A program made the position numbers and the translations under genes. The notes beneath the pieces were generated by a model. It searched no databases and was not told the origin of the DNA. It saw only the letters and a program-made list of their open reading frames with translations. 5,295 bases of DNA from Gammaproteobacteria bacterium (GTDB lineage Bacteria > Pseudomonadota > Gammaproteobacteria > Steroidobacterales > Steroidobacteraceae), in NCBI GenBank assembly GCA_003165495.1, contig PMMB01000271.1:1-5295 (forward strand). Reading direction: 5' to 3'. Positions 1 to 4,591 of this stretch are shown here, one piece after another. The stretch's first letter is position 1; each line of letters begins with the position of its first letter.

Positions 1-344
1 AGGATTTCGCGGATGCTCGGCGACGGTTCGCCGCGCGCCAAACACCCGAGCAGGGTGGCGGATTCGACATCGCACTGATCGCTGTCGGCGCTTGTCTGCC
101 GCGCTGGTTCATGAAGGATCAGCACGTCGATCTGGCGGAGGCGGTGCAGATCCACCTGGATCTCGGCGCGAAACGCAGCGTGGGTGTGCATTGGGGAACA
201 TTCGCGCTCGCGGACGACCCGATCGATCAGCCCCTTCACGATCTGGCAGGCGCCCGCCGCGCCAAAGGCGTATCGGAGGACGCATTCTTTTTGCTGCCCG
301 TCGGCGGGACGCGTCAATTGCCGCGGCGCATTGGGGCAAAGTGA
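1..344 (+). CDS. Metallo-beta-lactamase-fold hydrolase, NAPE-PLD type (C-terminal end only)
   Basis: Only the last 113 codons are present; the frame is open from base 3 and stops with TGA at 342-344, followed directly by a second in-frame TGA. Seen: a segment reading GACLPRWFMKDQHVD, then EAVQIHLDLGAKRSVGVHWGTF (split here as EAVQIHLDLGA and KRSVGVHWGTF), then an acidic and Pro-containing stretch and a tail with SEDAFFLLPVGGTRQL. Known: this is the C-terminal signature of zinc hydrolases related to N-acyl-phosphatidylethanolamine phospholipase D, in which the His of HWGTF is a metal ligand. The bacterial members are mostly uncharacterised, so the substrate is unknown; a lipid or phosphodiester is only an inference. 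The family usually reads GAYxPRWFM; here Tyr is replaced by Cys. The catalytic N-terminal half with the HxHxDH motif lies outside the window. It runs towards lpoA and shows no link to it. Confidence 0.88.
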   Translation, partial: DFADARRRFAARQTPEQGGGFDIALIAVGACLPRWFMKDQHVDLAEAVQIHLDLGAKRSVGVHWGTFALADDPIDQPLHDLAGARRAKGVSEDAFFLLPVGGTRQLPRRIGAK

Positions 345-440
345 TGACGCAAGCAAGGCGATTCGACTTGGCGGCCGCCCCATGTCTTTATTCGACGACA
401 ATTTCCGTTTTGATTGCATTGCTCTAGAATTCAACGCGCG

Positions 441-653
441 ATGAGTCACACATTCGAAAACGTAATGCATCCGCTGCAACTCGGCGAGGAGTTGATCGCG
501 GCCGGCGTTGATGAACTATTTCGCCGCTGGCAAGCCTCGGCAAATGCCATCGGTAAGTTTTGCACCGGAGCGGAACGTTGGCAGGCAGCATTCCGTCAGA
601 TGCAGGCGCCCATCAATTTGGCTGAGATTCTCCGCGCCCGCACGATTCTGTAG
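441..653 (+). CDS. Hypothetical small protein, 70 residues
   Basis: I do not recognise this protein. The ATG at 441 opens 70 codons ending in TAG at 651-653. It looks mostly helical, with an amphipathic stretch around residues 13-35 (LGEELIAAGVDELFRRW) and two further Trp or aromatic-rich segments near 40-55. It has no signal peptide, membrane segment or Cys cluster. In its favour: codon choice resembles the neighbouring genes, the residue mix is protein-like, and no better reading frame covers this gap. Against it: no Shine-Dalgarno sequence precedes the ATG (upstream is AACGCGCG), and it is short. A TTG at 414 would add nine residues, also without a ribosome site. The heptad-like helical character faintly recalls phasin-type proteins, but that is a guess. 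It could be chance open frame between two convergent genes. Confidence 0.42.
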   Translation: MSHTFENVMHPLQLGEELIAAGVDELFRRWQASANAIGKFCTGAERWQAAFRQMQAPINLAEILRARTIL

Positions 654-656
654 ATA

Positions 657-685
657 GCCCGGAAACGCCGCCCGCCGGTCCGGGC
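657..685. terminator. GC-rich hairpin between convergent genes, possible terminator
   Basis: GCCCGGA at 657-663 is the exact reverse complement of TCCGGGC at 679-685, giving a 7-bp stem with a 15-base loop. It begins 3 bases after the small + strand ORF ends and lies 2 bases past the lpoA stop on the other strand, which is where a shared terminator would sit. Neither side carries a U-tract, so a classic intrinsic terminator is not shown. It may instead protect the 3' end or halt transcripts with help from Rho. Confidence 0.35.
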
Positions 686-687
686 GA

Positions 688-2487
688 TTACAGCCCGTTC
701 GGAACTCCATTTTTGATCTGCGCCCAGTCCAGATCGCGGCGGATTCGGTTGTGGTCGTCGAGGTGCAATTTGCCGGTTACCCCCGAGATCTCACTCGCCT
801 CGGCGGGGGACTTCGAGCGCAACGCCGGCACCAGGCGGAAGGCGTCGAAACCAAACGCATACAGGCGATCGCGGCGTGCGGTTCGAGCCGGCCACGCCGC
901 GCGAACGCCGTCGCGAATCTGAGCGGTCACCGGATCGTTCGCGAGCATCCACGGCATGTCGGGAAACAACATGCCGTCGAGATCGCTGTTCGCGACCGGG
1001 TCCGGTTCGAAGCTGTCCGATGTGGAATACACCGGCACATCCCCGGCATAGTGGAATTTCAGCTGCGGCAGGATCTGGCGAGCGACGCCCGCGTTGACGG
1101 CGGCCACGAATACGAAGGCGGCGTCCGTGCGATGCGTGGGAGGCTCGCCCTTGACGACGTGCACTTGTAGAACCTGCTTGATGACGTCGGAGAAGTCGAC
1201 TTGAGCTGTCTCGTAGCGCTGGCTGTCGAGCACGGTTCCCCCGAGACGCGAGAGCTCGTCGGCAAAGGCGGCTGCGACGCGATTGCCCCAATCGCTGCCG
1301 GGCACGATAGCCACTCCATTGAGCCTGCCGTCCGCGACGGCGCGCCGGGCGACGATGCGCGCCTCGTCCTCCGGCGACAGCGCAAACTGATAAAAATTGC
1401 GCGGTGTGCTCATCGATTCACCCAGAAAATTCAAGGCCAGCACCGGGGTGCGTCCGCCGCTCAAGGGCACCACGGCGGCGACGTCTTCCTTGGTGAGCGG
1501 ACCGACGACGAAGCCGGCGCCTTCTGAGATGGCTTGGGCGTAGGCGCTGTCCACCGATTCCGCGGCCACGTCGTAAATTTTCAAGCGCGGCCGGGTCGCC
1601 GGATCTTGTTCGAGGTAGGCGGCGATGAAGCCGTCGCGCACGGCGACGCCGATGAGCTCGGCACGGCCCGACAGCGGCAGCAGCAGCGCGATCTGATCGG
1701 GAAATTCCGTCGCGGCGGCAATCTGAGTCGATGCCATCGCCAGCACGCTGTCGTTCGCCGGATGCTGCGGGAAGAGGCGCTTCCAAAGGGCTAAGCCCGC
1801 GGCTGCGCGCATGGGATCGCGAGCGAGTGCGACTGCGACAGGTCCCAATTCCAGCCATCCGACGACGACAGGGTCGCTTTTCGCGGGCGGTATCAACGAC
1901 TGACCGCGTTCGGCGGCCTCGCGAATCTTGTTGAATAGCTCCGTGCGATTCGCGCGCAAGCTGGCCGGATCGTTAAGCCAGCGCTCGCGCTCGACCAGGG
2001 CGCGCGTACCTTCGACCGGGTGTCCGGTCAGAAATGCGCTGCGGCCGCGGATCCACCAATAATTCCGTGCCTGATCGCCCGACGTCGGCACCGCGATTTG
2101 ATCCAGCTCGCGAATGGCGCCGGCGCCGTCGTTCTCTGCGTAGGCGATCTCCGCCGCGACCAACGCACGCGCGGCCGGCAGCCGGTTGCGTGCGTCCGCC
2201 GACACGGCTGCGAACGATTGCTTCGCGGCCTCGATATTTCCCGCCGCCAGCCATTGTTCGGCGCTCAGCAACTCGTAGTTATCATGGTCGGTCGGCAGCT
2301 CGGTTGCGAGTTCCGCGTAGGCCTGCGCCGCCTCCGCATGCTTGCCTTCGCTACTTAAGTGCTGCGCACGCCCTTGTTTGTCCGCCGGGGTCGGCTCCTG
2401 CTTGAGCAGGCTGCACGCAGCCAATATCAGCGATACTGTGAGCGCCGCATACAGCGGCAGCCGTGGACGTCGAGAGTTCGCTGCCAT
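688..2487 (-). CDS. lpoA: LpoA, outer-membrane lipoprotein activator of PBP1A
   Basis: LpoA is anchored in the outer membrane, spans the periplasm and stimulates the synthase PBP1A during peptidoglycan growth. The chosen start gives 599 residues (E. coli about 678, H. influenzae about 575). Residues 1-24 are a lipoprotein signal peptide with a basic start and the lipobox LAAC; Cys25 would be lipidated, and Ser26 fits outer-membrane sorting. Residues about 35-250 are Ala-rich helical repeats resembling the TPR-like N-terminal domain. Residues about 263-590 form a periplasmic-binding-protein-like domain, starting with QIALLLPLSGR and containing FVVGPL, VLALNF and AIVPGSDWG. The frame is open upstream to 3033 and has an ATG at 2511, but the ATG at 2487 has an AGGAG nine bases upstream and gives a tidy signal peptide. 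The gene is divergent from rsmI, as in E. coli. Its usual followers yraN and diaA are absent from the strand downstream. Confidence 0.93.
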   Translation of the reverse strand: MAANSRRPRLPLYAALTVSLILAACSLLKQEPTPADKQGRAQHLSSEGKHAEAAQAYAELATELPTDHDNYELLSAEQWLAAGNIEAAKQSFAAVSADARNRLPAARALVAAEIAYAENDGAGAIRELDQIAVPTSGDQARNYWWIRGRSAFLTGHPVEGTRALVERERWLNDPASLRANRTELFNKIREAAERGQSLIPPAKSDPVVVGWLELGPVAVALARDPMRAAAGLALWKRLFPQHPANDSVLAMASTQIAAATEFPDQIALLLPLSGRAELIGVAVRDGFIAAYLEQDPATRPRLKIYDVAAESVDSAYAQAISEGAGFVVGPLTKEDVAAVVPLSGGRTPVLALNFLGESMSTPRNFYQFALSPEDEARIVARRAVADGRLNGVAIVPGSDWGNRVAAAFADELSRLGGTVLDSQRYETAQVDFSDVIKQVLQVHVVKGEPPTHRTDAAFVFVAAVNAGVARQILPQLKFHYAGDVPVYSTSDSFEPDPVANSDLDGMLFPDMPWMLANDPVTAQIRDGVRAAWPARTARRDRLYAFGFDAFRLVPALRSKSPAEASEISGVTGKLHLDDHNRIRRDLDWAQIKNGVPNGL

Positions 2488-2496
2488 ACCCTTCAG

Positions 2497-2501
2497 CTCC
2501 T
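2497..2501 (-). promoter_or_regulatory. Shine-Dalgarno sequence deciding the lpoA start
   Basis: On the - strand this reads AGGAG, nine bases before the ATG at 2487-2485. The alternative ATG at 2511-2509 has only AT-rich sequence before it and would be almost leaderless if the -10 element at 2529-2524 is used. This favours the 599-residue form of LpoA. Confidence 0.65.
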
Positions 2502-2523
2502 GGATCTTCATATATAGGCGCGG

Positions 2524-2529
2524 ATTATA
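2524..2529 (-). promoter_or_regulatory. -10 element of the lpoA promoter (tentative)
   Basis: The - strand reads a perfect TATAAT here. It would start transcription near 2517, giving a leader of about 30 bases that contains the AGGAG site of lpoA. No convincing -35 hexamer is seen 16-18 bp upstream (the region is GC-rich, inside rsmI), so the promoter would be weak or helped by an activator. The overlapping + strand also reads TATAAT at 2526-2531. Confidence 0.45.
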
Positions 2530-3414
2530 ATGGCACACGAGGCGGCAGGGCGGCTGTATGTGGTCGCGACTCCGATCGGCAATTTGGGTGACCTCAGTCC
2601 TCGGGCGCGCGCCGTGCTGTCGGACTGCGCGCTCGTTGCGGCCGAGGACACGCGCCATACCGGGGTACTGCTTAAAGCTTTCGGCATTCAAACGCCGCAG
2701 CTGTCGTTGCACGATCACAATGAAAAACAGCGTGCGAGCGACATCATCCAGCGTCTGCGGCAAGGCGACTCGGTGGCGCTGGTCAGCGATGCCGGCACGC
2801 CCGCCATCAGCGATCCGGGCTTTGAGTTGGTGCGTGCGGTGGCGGCGGCCGGTTTCGAGATCATCGCGATTCCGGGGCCATGCGCGGCGATCGCTGCGCT
2901 GTCGATCGGCGCACTGCCGACGGATCGCTTTTGTTTCGACGGGTTTCTGCCGGCGCGCGGTGCCGCTCGCCGCAAGCGGCTGCAGTCGCTCGCGACTGAG
3001 GCACGCACTCTGGTGCTGTATGAAGCGCCGCATCGTGTGCGCGAGACGCTCGAGGATTGCGCCGCAGTTTTCGGCGACGAGCGCAGCGCCGCGGTTTCAC
3101 GTGAAATCACCAAGATGCATGAAATGACGTATCGCGGTTCGCTGCGCGAACTCCTCGCACGAGCGGGCGCGGACGCCGATTTCGGTCGCGGTGAAATCGT
3201 CTTGCTCATCGCCGGAGCGCCGCAACAGATCGCATCCGTCGCGCGCGGCGCCGACGGCCACGGCGGCGCGCTCGACCGCGTGCTCAAAATACTGCTGACG
3301 GAATTGCCGCTCAAGCAAGCGGCGCGCCTGGCCGCGCAAATCACTGAGGCGCGCGATAACGAAGCCTACAAGCGGGCGCTGCACCTCAAACAGGAATTCG
3401 CCTCGCATTCATAG
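2530..3414 (+). CDS. rsmI: RsmI, 16S rRNA (cytidine-1402-2'-O)-methyltransferase
   Basis: RsmI uses S-adenosylmethionine to methylate the ribose 2'-OH of C1402 in the decoding centre of 16S rRNA; with RsmH it makes m4Cm1402. The 294 residues match the family length (E. coli 286). Seen in order: LYVVATPIGNLGDLSPRA at 9-26, AEDTRHT at 38-44, HDHNE at 61-65, the SAM-site loop SDAGTPAISDPG at 86-97, IPGPCA at 114-119, LYEAPHR at 163-169, SREITKMHE at 190-198, GEIVLLIAG at 221-229, and the small helical C-terminal domain at about 245-290 with LPLKQAARLAA. The fold is the tetrapyrrole methylase type. The ATG at 2530 is right for the family N-terminus, but only a weak TAGGCG precedes it, and it lies inside a TATAAT. 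The gene is divergent from lpoA with 42 bp between starts and ends 26 bp before rnpB. It encodes a parS-like palindrome at 3094-3106. Confidence 0.97.
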   Translation: MAHEAAGRLYVVATPIGNLGDLSPRARAVLSDCALVAAEDTRHTGVLLKAFGIQTPQLSLHDHNEKQRASDIIQRLRQGDSVALVSDAGTPAISDPGFELVRAVAAAGFEIIAIPGPCAAIAALSIGALPTDRFCFDGFLPARGAARRKRLQSLATEARTLVLYEAPHRVRETLEDCAAVFGDERSAAVSREITKMHEMTYRGSLRELLARAGADADFGRGEIVLLIAGAPQQIASVARGADGHGGALDRVLKILLTELPLKQAARLAAQITEARDNEAYKRALHLKQEFASHS

Positions 3415-3425
3415 CCACATCTCGG

Positions 3426-3431
3426 TATGGT
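3426..3431 (+). promoter_or_regulatory. Possible -10 element for rnpB
   Basis: TATGGT sits 9 bases before the first base of the P1 helix, so a start near 3438-3440 would give an RNA with almost no leader to trim, as is common for rnpB. No good -35 hexamer is seen; the matching position falls in the last codons of rsmI. Read-through from rsmI is the alternative. Confidence 0.3.
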
Positions 3432-3440
3432 GCCTTCCTA

Positions 3441-3813
3441 AGAGTCGGCCAGGCAGTCGCTGTGTGCGCAAGCACGTGGAGGAAAGTCCGGGCTCCATAG
3501 GGCAGGGTGCCAGGTAACGCCTGGGGGGCGCGAGCCCACGGAAAGTGCAACAGAAAGATACCGCCTAAGTGCCGCGCAAGCGGCGCCGGTAAGGGTGAAA
3601 TGGTGCGGTAAGAGCGCACCGCGCGGGTGGCAACATCAGCGGCACGGCAAACCCCACCTGGAGCAAGACCAAATAGGGAAGCACGCGGCGCATGTCGGCC
3701 GCACCATGTGGCCCACATGGGGCTTCCGGGTAGGTCGCTAGAGCTGCGCGGCGACGCGCATCCCAGAGGAATGACTGTCCAAGACAGAACCCGGCTTAAC
3801 GGCCGACTCTTTT
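3441..3813 (+). ncRNA. rnpB: RNase P RNA, bacterial type A
   Basis: This is the catalytic RNA of RNase P, which cleaves the 5' leader from tRNA precursors and works with the RnpA protein. The ends are set by helix P1: AGAGTCGGCC at 3441-3450 pairs perfectly with GGCCGACTCT at 3801-3810. Conserved blocks are present: GAGGAAAGTCCGGGCTCC at 3479-3496 with CATAGGGCAGGGTGCCAGG after it, the P12-region hairpin GGTGCGGTAAGAGCGCACC at 3602-3620, GGAGCAAGACCAAATAGGG from 3660, GGGTAGG at 3728-3734 (the L15 region that contacts the tRNA CCA end in E. coli), AGAGGAATGACTGTCC at 3765-3780, and ACAGAACCCGGCTTA at 3784-3798, the 3' strand of P4. P2 pairs 3452-3458 with 3773-3780. Length is about 373 nt against 377 in E. 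coli. Helix P3 is unusually short. The exact 3' end and the terminator are not certain; a TTTCTT follows P1. Confidence 0.98.
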
Positions 3814-3895
3814 CTTAGCGCTAACACGCCCGCGTTGCGCCCATATCGGGATCATCGTTGGTCAGCGCTGTTTTCCGAGCACGATCGCGGATTTT

Positions 3896-3915
3896 AGCCG
3901 AAGTTCGCGGCTTTT
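3896..3915 (+). terminator. Weak intrinsic terminator candidate downstream of rnpB
   Basis: AGCCG (3896-3900) pairs with CGGCT (3908-3912) across a 7-base loop, and TTT follows, with the last stem T making a run of four. The stem is only 5 bp and it lies about 100 bases past the end of RNase P RNA, so it could end the rnpB primary transcript, but the support is thin. Confidence 0.25.
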
Positions 3916-4001
3916 CGCTCCTGCAGCAAGCTTCAGGAAAATCTCCTAACAGTCTGATTCAAAACAAACTCGAAGCGCAGGCATGCGCGCGCCTTGCAAA
4001 G

Positions 4002-4017
4002 TGTGACCTAAGTCACT
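4002..4017. promoter_or_regulatory. CRP-family-like palindrome upstream of the dcw promoter
   Basis: TGTGA-CCTAAG-TCACT matches the CRP/Vfr/Clp consensus TGTGA-N6-TCACA at 9 of 10 defined positions. Its centre (4009.5) is about 73-75 bp upstream of the predicted transcription start near 4083-4085, close to the class I activation distances known for CRP (about -72). The same bases can also form a 5-bp RNA hairpin (GTGAC/GTCAC). Binding is inferred from the motif alone. Confidence 0.4.
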
Positions 4018-4028
4018 GTCGGCACGGG

Positions 4029-4043
4029 TTTTTTTTAACTTAA
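4029..4043 (+). promoter_or_regulatory. AT-rich tract in UP-element position
   Basis: Eight T followed by AACTTAA occupy about -55 to -41 relative to the predicted start of the mraZ promoter, the usual place for contact by the RNA polymerase alpha C-terminal domains. It stands out against the GC-rich surroundings. The T-run could also be read as a terminator tail, but no good stem lies directly before it. Confidence 0.35.
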
Positions 4044-4047
4044 GGCG

Positions 4048-4077
4048 TTGACAGTGCGTCTCGGCGCTCCCTATAGT
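4048..4077 (+). promoter_or_regulatory. Sigma70 promoter of mraZ and the dcw cluster
   Basis: A perfect -35, TTGACA (4048-4053), and a near-perfect -10, TATAGT (4072-4077), are separated by 18 bp. Transcription should begin near 4083-4085, leaving a leader of about 46 bases before the mraZ ATG. This corresponds to the Pmra promoter that drives the first dcw genes in other gammaproteobacteria. It is the strongest promoter match in the window. Confidence 0.85.
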
Positions 4078-4086
4078 GGTGTCCGG

Positions 4087-4111
4087 TGGGAAATTGTGGG
4101 AGAGAATGGGT
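4087..4111 (+). promoter_or_regulatory. MraZ operator: three TGGGN direct repeats
   Basis: TGGGA (4087), TGGGA (4097) and TGGGT (4107) recur at exactly 10-bp steps with 5-base spacers, so all face the same side of the helix. In E. coli, MraZ binds TGGGN repeats of this spacing near its own promoter and represses the dcw operon. Here the array lies just downstream of the predicted start, within the mraZ leader, where bound protein would block promoter escape or elongation. Confidence 0.85.
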
Positions 4112-4129
4112 CTTGAGGCCCAGACAAAC

Positions 4130-4579
4130 ATGTTTCGTGGCGCCAATAAACTAACTCTCGATGTGAAAGGCCGGATGGTCATGCCGACCCGGTATCGAGA
4201 GCGGCTGCAAGAGCTTTGCGGCGGCAAATTGGTGGTCACGGTCGATAAAGACCAATGCCTGCTCATTTATCCCTTGCCCGATTGGGAAGAGATCGAGCGG
4301 AAATTGATGCGATTGCCCACGTTGGATCCCCAGGCGAGGCGCTTGCAGCGGTTGATGGTCGGTCACGCCACGGATCTGGAGCTGGACGGGCATGGGCGCG
4401 TCTTGCTGCCGCCGAAATTGCGGGAGTTCGGCCACCTGACGCGCGACGCCATGCTGATCGGTCAGGGATTGCGGTTCGAATTGTGGGATGAGGGGCGGTG
4501 GAACGAACGGCGCGACGAGTGGCTGGCGAGCGAAGACAGCGCCGATTTGTCTTCCGAACTTGAAACGCTGTCGCTGTAG
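4130..4579 (+). CDS. mraZ: MraZ, transcriptional repressor of the dcw cluster
   Basis: MraZ is a ring-forming DNA-binding protein of the AbrB/SpoVT fold that represses its own operon. The 149 residues fit the family (E. coli 152). Two tandem swapped-hairpin domains are visible, each with the DxxGR signature: D11-R15 (LDVKGRMVMP) and D86-R90 (LDGHGRVLLPP). The opening MFRGANKLTLD is the usual family N-terminus, which fixes the start at 4130. GAGG at 4115-4118 is a modest ribosome site with a rather long 11-base gap. In-frame starts further upstream (GTG at 4076, ATG at 4106) would place coding sequence over the promoter -10 or the operator and are rejected, although the ATG at 4106 does have GGGAG three bases before it. 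rsmH begins 12 bp after the stop, so the two are co-transcribed. The operator in the leader indicates autoregulation. Confidence 0.97.
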   Translation: MFRGANKLTLDVKGRMVMPTRYRERLQELCGGKLVVTVDKDQCLLIYPLPDWEEIERKLMRLPTLDPQARRLQRLMVGHATDLELDGHGRVLLPPKLREFGHLTRDAMLIGQGLRFELWDEGRWNERRDEWLASEDSADLSSELETLSL

Positions 4580-4591
4580 CCGGTCGGCGCA

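Larger units (their letters stand above)
3814..4047. other. Non-coding spacer between rnpB and the mraZ promoter
   Basis: No credible gene is seen; a 61-codon TTG-started frame at 3858-4043 has no ribosome site or protein-like features. The stretch starts with a perfect 10-bp palindrome, TTAGCGCTAA, at 3815-3824. A weak terminator-like hairpin, AGCCG/CGGCT followed by TTTT, lies at 3896-3915. The right part holds the CRP-like palindrome (4002-4017) and the T-tract (4029-4036) listed separately. Parts of it are more AT-rich than the flanking genes, as expected for regulatory DNA. Confidence 0.6.

Noticed and set aside
370..432. NotI-, XbaI- and EcoRI-like sites (GCGGCCGC, TCTAGA, GAATTC) suggesting cloning vector
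   Set aside because: They are not in a known polylinker order or spacing, and natural coding sequence flanks them; chance is enough.
516..710. 64-codon reverse-strand frame overlapping the lpoA end
   Set aside because: It overlaps lpoA in another frame, has no ribosome site and does not resemble YraN.
2488..3033. Upstream extension of the lpoA frame, to 781 codons
   Set aside because: It runs antisense through rsmI, adds low-complexity Arg-rich sequence, and would bury the lipoprotein signal peptide; the start at 2487 has a ribosome site and a proper lipobox.
3818..3840. Stem GCGC(T)AAC / GTTGCGC after rnpB as its terminator
   Set aside because: The stem has a bulge and no T-run follows it.
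4003..4036. GTGAC/GTCAC hairpin plus T8 as an intrinsic terminator
   Set aside because: Twelve bases separate the stem from the T-run and no stem abuts the T-run, so a classic terminator is not formed.
3858..4043. 61-codon + strand frame between rnpB and mraZ
   Set aside because: It starts with TTG, has no ribosome site, resembles no protein and overlaps regulatory DNA.
4076..4129. N-terminal extension of MraZ from GTG 4076 or ATG 4106
   Set aside because: It would start inside the -10 element or the operator; the family begins with MFRGA, matching 4130.
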